Below the pieces are notes generated by a model. The model saw only the letters and a program-made list of their open reading frames with translations. It was not told the origin of the DNA and searched no databases. A stretch of 64,000 nucleotides of DNA from Macrotrachela quadricornifera (Eukaryota; Rotifera; Eurotatoria; Philodinida; Philodinidae). Both the position numbers and the translations under genes were made by a program. The stretch covers positions 65,952-129,951 of the forward strand of contig JAJEKB010021338.1 of the NCBI GenBank assembly GCA_022393335.1, given 5' to 3'. How positions within the stretch are numbered: the stretch's first letter is position 1; the number at the start of each line of letters is the position of its first letter. Below, in pieces: positions 22,758-35,832 of this stretch.

Positions 22758-25525
22758 TACCGTTTATTTTCACTGATGTTAGTTGTTAGACCTCGGAAAA
22801 ACCCAGATTATAAAGTTTTATTTATCAAGAAAAAAATTATGAACAATTACTGCCATTGGTCGTTTCATATATTAGAGATTTAAAAAATGAATAAAAACAC
22901 GTTTAAATAACAATCTATCCAGATTCACAATCAAATATCTAATGAATGTGCTAGAATGATAATATTAAATTACACATAAAGGATATCAAAAAAAAAACAA
23001 ACTAAAATTTTTTTACTATTAATCTTTACATTTACATTCCGTGCTGTTTTTGAATTTTATTGAATAATAGTTACAAAATCATTATATAATATTCACTTTA
23101 TATTAATATAGTCAAATTTTTGCCAATAAATTTCATCTATTTTCTTTTAAAACTTAAACATAAGAACTAAAAGGAAAAATAAAGATTATATAATAATTAA
23201 TCTCTAAAATTTCGATGAAACGACTAGCTCTTACATAAACTCTACTTGATAAAATTATTTCAGACTTAAACATATTTTGATTGGCTTCATACTCGCCACA
23301 ATCTGTATGAAAAATCCACGAATATTTATCAAGTTTTTGGAACATTAATTATACTATCTGTCATTTATATTAGCTTTTAAAAGGATTTTCATTATTCAAC
23401 AATTCATTTTCTAGAATTTTTCATATCTATTCAATATACATCGAATAACAGGATAGAACAAAAGATAAGTATTATAAAAACACTACAACATGTTTACCGT
23501 TTAGTAACATTTTTTACAAAAGTTCGAAATTTGCCAAGAGTTTATAGAGTATAATTATATTTTTCCCGCGGATGGTATTGTTGATGCTGATTTTCTGAAC
23601 AATATTTCAAATTTGCGAAAGATATAGCTCGACAAACGATCAACTTAATATCTTTTAACATGCGTCAGTTTACGATACTGTTTGATAATGAAGATGTACC
23701 CAAAGTATCGTCTATTACTTCGTAAATTATTGTATTTTCATTAGATCAACAAATATCAGATGATAGTCAATGTTCAACCGAATATAAAAATTTTATAAAT
23801 GTAAAACATACGTAATCTCTGTAAGTTCTAAGTTCATTTAATAGAGTAAGTAATATTCAATACCTAATAAAATAAATTTAAAACTATGATAATTCTTGTA
23901 TAAAATTTCTAGAAGACCAACGATATGTTTTGAATTTCAACAATGTTTGGATAGAGACCTGTCTGTTTCGAAGCAATTATTTTACAACGAAGTAACTTCA
24001 TAAATCTACAGTTACTCACAACAACTCCGATGATGGTCTATTAAAAGAAATTATCCACAAATTAGTTGATTCAGATATTTTAACGATTTATCCAAAATAG
24101 TGTTAAACACTCTTCAAGAACTGCTTCAATTGATATAAAACTATTACCTTTGCAAGATGATATTAATGCTGAATAAGATTGCACATTTTTTTCCTCTACA
24201 TTTAATTACATGACTAAAAATTTAATTCTTTTCTCTGCTGTTAAAAGAATTTCAGATTATTGTTCATCAATCAATTCAAATAATTATAATAAATCCTTTA
24301 AAAACTTTCTTTTTTCATAAGCTCTGTTATGAAACTTTTACCATGAGTACTGGATGGTTGTGAACACGTGAATTTTTCTTGCATTCAGTGTTTCTAATGG
24401 TAAGTGTACACAGCAGAAGCAAAATGTACAGATCATCTGTTGTTCCAAAAATACATAGTGCTGCACACTTTGAAGAAGAAATTAGCAATTTCCTTCTAAT
24501 ATATAGAAAACTATTTTCAATTTCAAAAAATATCTTTTAACTATGCATAGATCGTGATCTATTGGATAACGATTGTATGTATGTTTAGTCAAATGATATA
24601 AACATTGTTTTATTGGGTAGTGCAGAACTGCATTAATTTTATTTTTCAATTTTATATTGCGCACAAGTATTCTAGATGCTTGATTTGTTTTTGTTATTAG
24701 AAGGAGCATAGTCAAAAGTATGTATAAATATATTTTTTCATCTCATATTTGCATTTAAATTCAAACAAAAAATAAGATGAAAGAGAAACATTACGATTAC
24801 CTGTTTCAATTTCAGAATGAATGCTTGAAAGAAACAACGAATGTCGTAGTATTTTTGACATTACTTTTTTATATTTTAAATTTCTGAATTAAATTCTCTA
24901 TAAGATGATATGATTATTGGAACTAAAATATCTTTTATCGATTGAAGAATGATGTTATATTCATTTGGGAAAAGGATGAGCACTTACAGAAATAGAATTT
25001 TTTTATAAGGTTATCATTTCTCTACAGAGAACGAATTTTTCTAAGATTTGTTGATAATTTATCTAATATATTGAACCATTGTAGTTTTAAAGCACGTTCG
25101 ACTTCCTTATTTTTTCGACTTCATTATCATAGCATATAGATTATTAATAAATCTTACAAAAATTCGTTCTGCCTAAAGAAGTGATAACCTCATAAAAAAT
25201 TCAAAAGATTCTGTTTTAGATTTCCATTAGAAATACTGCTTGCATTAAAGGTTTTTGAAAGGATTGTTGAAATATTCGTAAATGGTAAAATGGATTTTTT
25301 ATACGTCGTACTTTGATCGACTTTTAAACCTTGATTATTTGACTCTGTTTCCAATATGAGAATAATGTCCTTCTGTTGTATATCTACTTTTATCTTTCGT
25401 TTTTTTTTCTTTTTCTCTTCCCTACAGTGCTGCTTTTTTTTAATGATTAGATCGATTATAAAACCAGTGTGTATCGATTTATTTTCATTAGTTTTCAATC
25501 ACTTCAATCTCGTTCTATTTGCACG
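22758..25525. other. Intergenic between divergent receptor and WAP genes
   Basis: This must hold the receptor promoter (near 22.8 kb) and the WAP promoter (near 25.4 kb). Short coding-like stretches with stops occur around 23.75-23.82 and 24.1-24.18 kb on the plus strand (for example a run reading SRTASIDIKLLPLQDD). They could be remains of a gene, but I cannot assign them. Confidence 0.35.
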
Positions 25526-25906
25526 ATGGTTTCTATCCCATTGCTTGTTTCACTATTGGTTATCATTGGTTTCGCTGCTGCCGCCGACAAGGTGTGTCCT
25601 GGCTATGGTTTTGTAATGATACCAGAAAAGTGTGAATCTACATGTTCACCGGACAAGGATGAATGTGGAAGTGACAAAAAATGTTGCTTTCGTGTAGAAC
25701 AACCATGTGGTCATCATTGTATTGTACCAAAAGATAATGTGAAAAAATCAGGCCTATGTCCATCATCTACTTCCCAAAAGGATAATCCTGAGTGGGGTCT
25801 TTGTGATGGACATATGTGTGATGTCGACAATGATTGTTCAGGTGGAAACAAATGCTGTTCAAACATGTGTGGTTCTACAATATGCATCAGTCCCGAATTT
25901 GTATAA
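25526..25906 (+). CDS. Small secreted protein with two WAP (four-disulfide core) domains
   Basis: The 126-residue product starts with a signal peptide (MVSIPLLVSLLVIIGFAAAA), likely cut before DKVCPG. Two whey-acidic-protein domains follow, each with eight cysteines including the CC pair. The first covers about residues 22-68 (KVCPGYG...KKCCF...CGHHC), and the second about 73-122 (GLCPSS...NKCCSNMCGSTIC). WAP proteins are commonly protease inhibitors or antimicrobial factors; the role here is inferred from the family only. I chose Met 25526 because it places the signal peptide at the start. A longer in-frame start exists at 25469. An AATAAA string lies at about 26110, a plausible poly(A) signal. 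The gene is intronless. Confidence 0.85.
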   Translation: MVSIPLLVSLLVIIGFAAAADKVCPGYGFVMIPEKCESTCSPDKDECGSDKKCCFRVEQPCGHHCIVPKDNVKKSGLCPSSTSQKDNPEWGLCDGHMCDVDNDCSGGNKCCSNMCGSTICISPEFV

Positions 25907-28855
25907 TGTAGACGAATGAATAGAGTGTATTGTTTGTTATCAACAAGAGTGTGTAGCTATGTCTTCGTTTTTTTTCTTCATTGTAGTGTATGGGTGTGTA
26001 TGAAAAACATATTTTCGTTATTTAATATCTGTTTGCTTTGTAATTGAGAGAATGGAAAGGATTTGAGGGAATGAACAATCCTTTCCATTTCTCGTTTTTG
26101 GAAAAAGAAAATAAATCTTTAAATTCAAGATCTACTTAATATAAACGATGTCAAAGCGTGAAATAAGCTGATTCTATAGCAATTGTGCGAAGAGAGAAAT
26201 CGCATAGAAATAACAGTATGCAATGATCACTATAGAAAGAAATCAACTCATATATTACTAAGACGAAAGTAAACTTAAAGCATTATTTTATAGTCATTTC
26301 ACATTTCTATTTACATTTTCATCTATTTTAGGTATTATCTCATCGGAATATCTAATTTCATAGTTCTTATTAATTAACCAGATGGATTCATCTTGGAGAA
26401 GAATTACCAGATGATGCAAATCAGAAGTAATTTTCGTCCAATAGTACTTTTCAAATTTAAGCTAACGGATTTATATATTAACAGAAGCAGTATTTCGTCC
26501 TCAATATTTTGTTAAAAAGAACAAGTAGCGTTAGCTTGAAGACTCGCTCAGCTCTTTCTCATAGGAATCGTATTTCTAAATTACTACGCAAGCTACTCAT
26601 GCATAATAAAAAAAAACCAAAAGTCTGATTCAAATCCCTCAACCTCGATTACTTCTGGTCGAGTTTTATCGAAAAGATTCTTCCTGTTCCAACATCATTA
26701 TTCGGTCAATGAGTGAAATGCGGATATACAAGCAAGCAAGCAATCAGAAAATTTATGTTTGCTAGACCCTTCTCTATAAGAAACAGAACTAGAAATATAC
26801 TATATGCTATTCTGAAGTTCTGATAATGACAGGCTTGATTCCTAACCTCCCAAGGTCTTGCCATGTCCTTTCCTTATACTCAAGAACATGAGAGATGAAT
26901 AATTTTGGATTTCAAAAGTATATTAATTAAGTAGTAAATACCAGTTTATTTGATTTAGTTTGCTATTAAAAATATTTGAATGTAGGTTCAAATTCGAGCC
27001 GGATCTAAGAAAAGTGCTGTGGAAGTAATTGAATCTTCTTAAGAAATGCCCTGATCTACGTTTAATGGTAACCAATCAAAATGATATATGTTGTATTCAT
27101 ATGAATCCGTTGATAATGAATTAAAGTCCAAGAAACTTTACTAATGAATCATCAAAAGAACTAAAAATCTCGAAAATAAAACTGAGAAACCATCAATTGA
27201 TCAAGATTTCCTAGTTCTTATGAACAAAACTAGTTTCTTCATTCTTTCCTTCATTGATGGAATTCTAACAATAAAATAAATATATGCAGCATGTATTGAG
27301 AAATTCGTTTGCTGATTTTTAGTTGTTCTAACGAGTTTGTGTCTGTTGGAATTATTATCATTCCATTGAACACCCATAAAGGGTGCGCCAGATATGAATT
27401 CTCGATCTGTATAATTAATTTTTTTCATATTAAAACATGTACCTGAAAATTTGTCTGTAGTAAAACTTAAAACACTCAAAAATTAACAAGAAAGTATGGC
27501 ATGTTGCATGTGGAGAAAGATTAATTAGAAAATTTGGTGCAGGAAAACCTGATTCAAAATGGGAACAGGCTAAAATTTGTTAATACTAATGTTTCAAAAA
27601 TACCTATAATAGAAGGTTTTCCGAATAATAAAAATGATGCGATTAATACTAAAGATCCATCTGAAATTCCCGGTAATTAAAGAGAATGATCAATGACAAA
27701 ATATTCAAATGGTGTGATGTTTTGTGGTAGAATTTACGCGAAAGCTTTGATACCTCACGATAGTCTTATTAATTTTACTCAATGGTTACGAAATTAACAT
27801 TGAAATGATAAACACAAAAGAGCATACAGGATCAGTGAGTATTATACTGGACTTTTTAATCGAGATTTTGGATGAAGCTATTTTTCAAGATGAGTGAGGC
27901 TCAAAGCACAGAAGGTGAGTAGCTATAGATGTTGTTTATAATCTTTTTGAAAATAGAATTGAATCAAATGATGGAGACACCAAACTTGCAGATGAATGAT
28001 CGATTGAAAATATTTAGGGAATTATGAAGAAAAAAACATTTTGAAAATCTCAATTCTTTGATTGGTTTTATTAATTCGAAATAGCGAAAAATTACGCTTG
28101 AATAATATGTGAAGCAATAATAAATAACATACCTAAACGTCTTGTGACGAGGATACCATTGACTAAGAATCAATTTTATGTTGTTGTCATTTTACAATGA
28201 TTTTCACTGTATAATGACAATAACATTTTTTAGAGAAAATAAAGCTTTTATGATTCTAAAATATTCACGGTTAATTTTTATTTTATGCGACGCACACTCC
28301 TAAGCATATAACTCCTTCATTATGTGAGTTCGAGAGGATCAGTCATAGACTGTTTTGTAGAACGTCTTTTAATATCAGCATACCTGCCCACCCTTTATAT
28401 TCTTATGTTTCCATAGAGTAGCACTACGAAGTCAGATAAAGATAGTCTAGGATATTTGATTGAAACAATATTCGGGATTAAATTTTATTTATTTATATCA
28501 ATCTGAAATAATATATTCAGATAGACATGAAAAAATTTTTAATCTTCATGATTCAACATAAAGTTTAAATCATTTATCTGTTTTTTTATGCATGATTGTA
28601 CGAGATCAAGAATAAACACTTATTGCAGATTTTAACCAAGACAAGGATATATTTCATTTATTCAACAAAAATAAAAAAAGTGCTTACACCTTTCTCACTG
28701 ATTATTCAGCCAGATAAAAATAAATAGATAAAAGAACGGAAGACTGTCATTCAAAACAATTGTAACTATTGATTATTTCAATAAAACATATAAAAACAGG
28801 CATTTATGGATAATTGTGTTTGATTTATTCATCATTTTGTGATAGCATTACATTT
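25907..28855. other. Intergenic with possible coding relics
   Basis: After the WAP 3' UTR (to about 26.12 kb) there is AT-rich DNA. Between 27.2 and 27.9 kb several short frames on both strands have coding-like composition but are broken by stops, perhaps a dead gene. A short hairpin (stem TGTTGTTGTCATT at 28180-28192 pairing with 28213-28225) is present. I assign no function. Confidence 0.35.
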
Positions 28856-31408
28856 TTATTTACTATGATAGATTGTTGAAATATCAGATGCAGTAAGCTC
28901 ACGGTTATAAAGTCGAAAATCATCCATATCACCAACGAATGGACCAGGAGCGTGCCAACCTAATGCACCACCGGAACAGAATCCAGTGCCACTCAAACTA
29001 TTCCCTAATGTGACAAAATTCGATACTCCGCTGGCAGAATAAGTCGTGGCTGTTGTGAGAGATGCTACGAGAGTGTTATTTATGTAGAGACGAAGGCCAT
29101 TGATTGAACTCCATGTTTCAACAAGATGTGACCAAACTGGAGACATTGGAATCGGTGAACTTGTGACAGATAGAACGCCGGAATTATATACTTGAGCAAC
29201 TACAGATCCATTAGCATTGAGACCCAAAAACGGAATGCACCAACCTCTACCATTCGATTGGCTTGAAACGTGAAGAATAATGCCTAATACAGATCGAGGT
29301 CGGAGCCAAATGGCAATAGAAAATGCTTTATTGCTAGTGCCAAATCCAGTAAAACTTGATCCTTGAAAAAATGATGTACCATTAAAAGAGATAGCTTCAT
29401 GAGAAACACCAGAAGATACAATCGAAGTAGACAATTCCTTATTAAGAAGAGAATTAGGTCCAAGATCTGTGTATGAAGCTGAAGAATCAAATGAGAACCA
29501 ACCAGCAAGTGTTGCATCTTCCAAAATTTCACATGATGATTTAGCTCTTTTAGTTATTGTCACATGATCGATATATCCCTATATAAGCAAAGAAAAAGAA
29601 TGAGACATACTTTCATTGCCATGTAAAATAAACCTAATTGAAACTTAATTATACGAAAAGAAAAATTTACTTGATAAAAGTTGACATTAGTGATTGGTAT
29701 GAGTGTTGGAATCGTTCCAATAGTAACGCTACCTATAGTAGCCATAAATGGTGCTGATGCTATGCAACTATTATCTAATATCCCATCGAGATAAATCGAT
29801 TGTGTAAGAGTAGTTATATCAAAGACAAACGCAACATGCATCCAATTATTTGAAGAAAGTGAAGTATTACCATGACAATCATCACCAAAAAAACCAAAAT
29901 AAAGATAATAATTTAACATTATCTTTCGAATAACTAAATACAGGCATTGATGTGAAGAAGCAGAAGGACATAGACCTAAAATACTCTGATCAATCAGATT
30001 AGGAAACTGAGTAGGTTTAATCCATGCTTCAATAGTAAAGCTAATATTTGCTAATGGAATGTATGGTATTGAAAGCGATTGAATAGCAGTAGCATTGAAA
30101 AACAAGGCTTGATTAACATAACCATTTGTGACAAATGAAAGATTATTATGAGATGTTGCATTGTACGTATTCATTACATCAGCAAGAGTTTCATCGAATG
30201 TCCATCTGGCCATAATATTTGAAGAGAATGTCCATGATTCACCAGGACATAAACAATTACAAATAGTTGGAGTTATTGTTGTCGTAACTATATGAATAAA
30301 AAAACATAAATTTTAAGACAGTATAACTTTAAAGTTTAGCTTACTTGTGATTGTCGTCGAAGTAGCTACGTAGATGAGAACAATTATAAAAGTGAAATAA
30401 ACAACAATAGATGACAATTACTTGTTGTTTTCGATGTGCTTATTACACCTGCGATTATACCAGCTATAGCTCCAGCAAGAAGTAGACCAATGAATAGAGA
30501 TATACATATACATGGAACTGTGTATGAACAACAGCAAATTTTATTTGAATCTCTGAGAAAAAAAAATATTAAATTTAATAATAAAAAGTCTTACTTGCGT
30601 TTCTTTCGCTGTTTTGTTTTGTTTAATATTGTCGAATGTTCATTTTTAACACATGATTTATTTAACGATTGATCTGTCTATTGTATATCATCAAAATGAG
30701 CATGGTGAAAAAAGAAGATCTTTCTCACTTCAAAAGGAGTTATCGTGTTTGATTTTAATGAATGTTTTCCACTGAATAATGTTGAATGGATACCTTCTGG
30801 ATGAAAATACGGTTCAGATAATATTGAAATGTCCCTTGGTTTTTTATTCTCATTGGAAATCACATTATTCCAATCATTACATCGTGACTAATATAGGACA
30901 TGTAAGTTATCAACGGAGAGAAAACTATAAAAAAAAATTAATATATTTTATCCTACTGATGTCACTGAATGTTGGCGATGCGAAGAAATATTTTTAGTAT
31001 TGTTAAAATCTGATGAAATATAGGATTGATGACCTAAATCTTGAAATTGTAATGAACTTTGTTGTTGATGACGTTGGCGAGCGGACAGAATAGAAGAAAA
31101 CTACGAAGAAAATATAATGAGAAGTTTTTCGATAGAAATCGAACGATATTACTGAGATTAAGTTTGTATCTATTTGATCTTCAGGCTTTTTAGGTATTCC
31201 AATCGTTGTATGCAAGACAGAACTGGCCTGTGCATGTTTTTTATATTTATTACGTAGCTAAAGCAAATAGTATTAAAGAATATACCGATTAAAAACTTAC
31301 TTCGCTTCTTAATGAATGTTGATGATGCTGATGCTTAATTTTAGCAATACGTGATACGCGAGGTATCGATCGAGCACTAGTAGTCTTTTCTAACTGAACA
31401 GACATCAT
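28856..31408 (-). CDS. Single-pass membrane protein with two LamG-like (Laminin_G_3) domains
   Basis: I read about nine exons. The first (31408 down to about 31301) starts MMSVQLEKTTSARSIP. Several small exons encode a polar, His/Gln-rich cytoplasmic part (to about 30.6 kb). An exon at 30556-30420 encodes a Cys-rich then hydrophobic segment (CICISLFIGLLLAGAIAG), a signal anchor of a type II protein. A Thr-rich stalk and CNCLCPGESWTFS follow. Two concanavalin-like LamG folds complete it: ARWTFDETLADV to about NVNFYQ (30213-29672), and AGWFSFDSSASYTDLGPNS to DDFRLYNRELTASDI (29578-28856). Each has the typical WxFDE/FDxS start and DDFRxYNRxL end. The likely role is extracellular glycan or protein binding. 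Exon borders upstream of the membrane segment are less certain. Confidence 0.75.
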
Positions 31409-32789
31409 TGATACCGATCTTACTTAACTAAGTCATTTTTTTTTGGTTTATAATCTGTTACCATTGTATTTTTTTGATGAAATGATTGCGTATCAGTCAT
31501 AGAAATTCATTATTAAAAGCAATCATATGTCCTTGTCACATGCACAATATTAATTTATTCATTTATTTTTCTTCACCAAAGGCTATATACGTATTCTATA
31601 GGTTTCTATTTCATCAAGAGATTGTTTGATTTTCATTAAATTTTTATTCTGTGTGAAACAAAAGAAATGAATTTACAATTCATTTCGCTTTTATTAGTGC
31701 ATTGGGATAATGAAGATGAGCCCATACCAATGTGCAACTTCATCGAGATGTTGAAAGTTATGCACTCTCGTAAGAAAGAGAAGTTTCTTGATCTTAACGG
31801 CTTGTCTAATCATATGTTTTAAGAGACGTAGCCATGGGAAGAGGGGGGGGGGGGGGGCAAGTGGGGAAATGTCCATTTCATTCGAAAGTTTGCCCATTGA
31901 TATTTTTATAAGTAAGTTTTTGCCTACTGAAATCTAATTGTTTCAGAATTTCAATTTTAATGTTTGAATCGAATAATAACTGTTTTCTTTCTTCTCTCTG
32001 AATCACACCCAGGGATGTCCCGAGTAATAAGTAATCTCTGAACAATCGCACATTTCGTTTTTTCTATCCGAGGATTTTGAGGGATTTTTAACAAAATTTT
32101 CTCCAATATTTACTACTTCAGAACATCTTCGATATATTGTACATACCTGAAAAATCCTGAGCATACTGAGAATAGTTCATCTTCGTCCTGCTAAATACTT
32201 CAGCCCGATATCTCATAGTTGTCTAGAGATATAATAATTTTACTACATATGTCCTTTTATATATAATAGCTTTTTTATTATTATATTGAAAAGCTTTTTT
32301 AAAATTGAAGAGCCAGTTTTTTAGATTTTAGCACAATTCTTCGAGTAATTCGACTCATCATATCTTTTGTTGCCTGAAAAGTAAGAATGAATAAAAAAAG
32401 GCTTCCTCAAATGTGCATCCTGATGTCCTCTTTGAAGCCAAAAAAAATATATGGATTGAAGGTCAATAGAGAATTCTTAACAATGAAATGAACTGTTTTT
32501 GACGCCTGCTTGGTGATTATCTTTTTTTTTCAGTCCTATAGTATAAGGCTGAGAGTGCTGTCATAGTCCTTGTACTATAATCTCAACAATTTTCTCCAAA
32601 TTTCAGCCAATTTCTATTCATGCAGGTTGAGATCGATTTTTGATGATAGTGGGCAAGAGGAGGTAGCCTTAAGATCTAAGCTTGATACATATCTAATTAG
32701 ATGAATCTCATTTCATTTTTTTTGTGTTTTGGTTTACTTTGTGAATACTATGCTGGATTAATAGAATTTTGACCTATCAATAAAAAGCT
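31409..32789. other. Intergenic, with a 15-bp G run and possible repeat
   Basis: This is the promoter side of the LamG gene. A run of 15 G lies at 31843-31857 inside a stretch (31690-31900) that is less AT-rich than its surroundings and looks repeat-like, though I see no inverted ends. No gene is supported; a 67-codon minus frame crosses the G run as a proline tract. Confidence 0.35.
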
Positions 32790-34390
32790 TGTCCATGGAC
32801 CTAAAAATCTTGGATACGCTCCTGACATATTTAACTTCCTTCCATCAATGTGCTGGTCGCTACTACTTAAAATCTTCAATCATTCCTGCTCGATTGTTTC
32901 CTGAAAATGAACGAAATAACAAGTGACTTGCTTCTAGATTCCCAATCGAAATTCCGCTTGGAAATCAGAGTCTACTGTTTTTCGATCAAATTCTCAGCTT
33001 AATGTCTAACAACAGCTCAGTTACATCCTTCTTTGTTGATTTCAAAAGTGCGTTCAACACACTCTTGTTTGACGGAAATATTGGTAAATTGAAGCTGCTC
33101 GGAATTCCAAAGTGTTATTGCCAATGAATCAGCACTTGACTTAGGAATATTCGTGCCTTCATCGAAATTAGCAAGAAGCGGTCGAGGTGATTTAGTATTC
33201 GCAGGGGAGAACCACAAGACTCTATTTTCATATCTACTCTCTTTATCTGTTATCATTCGAACATGTGTGAATTTCTAGGTTCGTACTTGAGTTTTATGTT
33301 TGTGGACGACCTTGCGGCTATTCTAGTCGATTCTATTGGAATGAAATATTCACTTCAATGTCTAAATGTCGAGAAGAAACTTAAACTGTTTTTTAATCAG
33401 TTATAATTCTACTTCGTGTTGACAGCTCAACTGTTAAATTAAAACAAAACTCAAGCTATCTTTTCATCCAGAGCTGTTGGTTATCCTAAATTCGACCAGT
33501 GCTGCGGTGAGCATCTCATCAACTGGGCAACATAGTTCAAATATCTTAGTTATTTTCTAACTCTCAAGATTGGCTTCAGCCTTTGATAGAGAATTCTATG
33601 CGTGAGATTAGACTAAGAGTTACTCTAATTAGTTCATTCAGGCTTTTCGGTCGGACCTCTCCATCTCTACGTAGAATACTCTTTTGGTCTAGTTGTTTCC
33701 TATTTACTCTTTGTCTATGAATAGGCAACAAAAAGATTTGAATCATTTTTATTCTGTGTGCCTTAGAAGGGTTTTCCACTGTTTGCATTATAGTAATAAT
33801 CTTGTAGATTATGTTTCAAATGAAAGATCACTTGACGATAGATGTAGAAACTATTGGGAAAAGCATTTCGAAGCCGTATGTGATATAACTGATGGTAATC
33901 TAATCTTCGAGTCCGCTAATATGAAGTTTTTTCATGAGGGGTGGTTGCAGAGAAAGTATGCAGTTAAAGGCATACACAGAACTAAAAGATTTATTGATTA
34001 CAAGTCTCTAATCGAAGCTTGTATCTTATAGTGCGCCAGTATTTTCCCCAACGAGTTAGTCATTAACTATGACATTGACGAAGTCAGGGCTATGGCGGAC
34101 TTATCTGAATCTTTCTCTTTCTAATTCGCTGCCTCTCTTGTCTTCGTTTCTTCTTCCTTTTTATTGTTGTCTTTTGAATAATTGAATCTGATATATCCTA
34201 TATATCTGCCTTTTTTTCTTCTCTCTTCTTTAATGATCATCTTGAATTCATTTATTTCTCTATTGTTACTATTTTTTTTCTTTTTTTTACTTTCTCTCTT
34301 CTCCTCTCTTCTTTCTTCATTCTTCACATGTGTGTACTGTAAGGATCTTGTAGGTCACCAATTATCTATTCAATAAAATAAAAAAACTTC
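32790..34390 (+). pseudogene. Broken LINE (non-LTR retrotransposon) reverse transcriptase
   Basis: Pieces of a reverse transcriptase lie in order but in shifting frames with stops. FFVDFKSAFNTLLFD (about 33035) is motif A. A following IRRGEPQDSIF is motif B. FMFVDDLAAILVD (about 33300) is motif C, with the FADD core changed to FVDD. A C-terminal open stretch at 33714-34031 (RVFHCLHYSNNLVD, then LDDRCRNYWEKHF, then GIHRTKRF) closes it. A pyrimidine-rich 3' part ends in CAATAAAATAAAAAA near 34380, as LINE tails do. It is a dead copy. Homology to other bdelloid LINEs is inferred. Confidence 0.75.
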
Positions 34391-35832
34391 ATTTCATTTT
34401 GAAGGATTTGATAACCGTACTTTCTAGCTATACTCTATCAAATGAGATATGATTGAGCAAAAATGGAAGTTGTTACCTCGGATGGTTCCCTCGTGAATAC
34501 ACCATTGGACAGAGCTCATCGAATTGTATTGGACACAAGCATTTTCAGAACTGATACAGTGAATACAGATCATTTTCACTCAAAACTGTGGCCTGAATTT
34601 TATTAAAAAAATATAGTATTTTTAGATTTTTTGAGTCATATTTTTGGCTATAGAAGATCTGATTGCCCTATTGCATATAGCTCGTTAAGTTCCATAGGAC
34701 ACATTGAATAATTGCTTAGACACAGGTCAATACGCGAATGTTCGCTGAAATAAGTCAAATTTACCGCTAACTTCATGAGTGCAAAATTGGCAATATCATA
34801 ACGTCTATATTTTGTTGCAATCATGCTTTCAATTCGAAAAAAACATCTAAAGATTTGAAGCTGAGCCGTACAGAGATCTGCTACAACCAGCTTCGGTCTT
34901 TCTCAAGATCCTCGTCAGATAGCTTCATATAATGATGGATTTGTTTTCTTTGAAAAAAGAAAAGTTCTAACACTTTTTAAATTTGTCTGAAGTATAAAGA
35001 AGGAAATGTTTCATTGTATGATTTTTTTCTCACATACAATAGTGACAAATAGAGCTTTCGAACTCTTGCCACCATAAGATCAACAAGGAAACATTACTAG
35101 CATCAACAAAATGCTGTAAGAATCCTGCCAATAGAAAAATATTTCAAGAATTTCTAGTTTCGATCGATTCTCAATGTTTCACAAAATTAGCATTATTAAC
35201 ATCGAATTATTTTCAAATCAGCAACCATCTTGAAACTTTGATTGAAGCAAACATCACTTGTTTTTATTATTTTGCTTTACTTTTAATCGTACGATAGTCG
35301 CTTCTCGTAATATTGAAAGAACGAAGAGAAGAAAATATAAACATCGATTGAAAAGAGCAGAGAAATAATGTTGACACATGAAGTTTCAAGCTTATAGGCC
35401 ATTTACCGTTGATGCAAGTCACAGTGGTGCAAAGAAAAATAAATGGATGATTTTTCATTGAATAAGCATTTTCTTCTGTACACGTTGGCATTTATTTCTT
35501 TGTTCAGGTAATCCATGAAGGGTTGAAATAAATGGTGAGCTTTTTAAACATCGAACGTAAGCAAAAATAATGTTCGTTTTTGAATTTTTCAATGTCAGTA
35601 GATGTTGCCATTCGTGAATAGAGGTAAGAGATTAATCAGCATAGATGACCTTCTATATGTGAGAAAGGCTGATGGGATCACATTCATATGTCCATTAAGT
35701 GTTTTGAATCAAATTCATTCTTTGTAGATATCGATGTAGAAAAGCAAGATTGACAGTCAACATTGCATTGGAACTGAATGATCTCATTACCACAATAAAT
35801 AGTTTTCGTGTCGAAATAACGAAAATATCTCA
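34391..35832. other. Intergenic upstream of the glycosyltransferase; contains a dispersed repeat
   Basis: The part at about 34510-34790 (AGCTCATCGAATTG, then ACACAAGCATTTTCAGA, then CGCTAACTTCAT) aligns by eye with 47190-47325, so both are probably copies of one old repeat. Otherwise AT-rich with no gene. Confidence 0.4.

Noticed and set aside
27201..27479. A 92-codon minus frame (MSVLSFTTDKFSGTCF start)
   Set aside because: Coding-like composition but no family recognised, no splice-consistent neighbours, and nearby stop-broken stretches on both strands; noted only as a possible relic.
31694..31897. A 67-codon minus frame with a proline run
   Set aside because: The prolines come from a 15-bp G run, and the frame has no other sign of coding.
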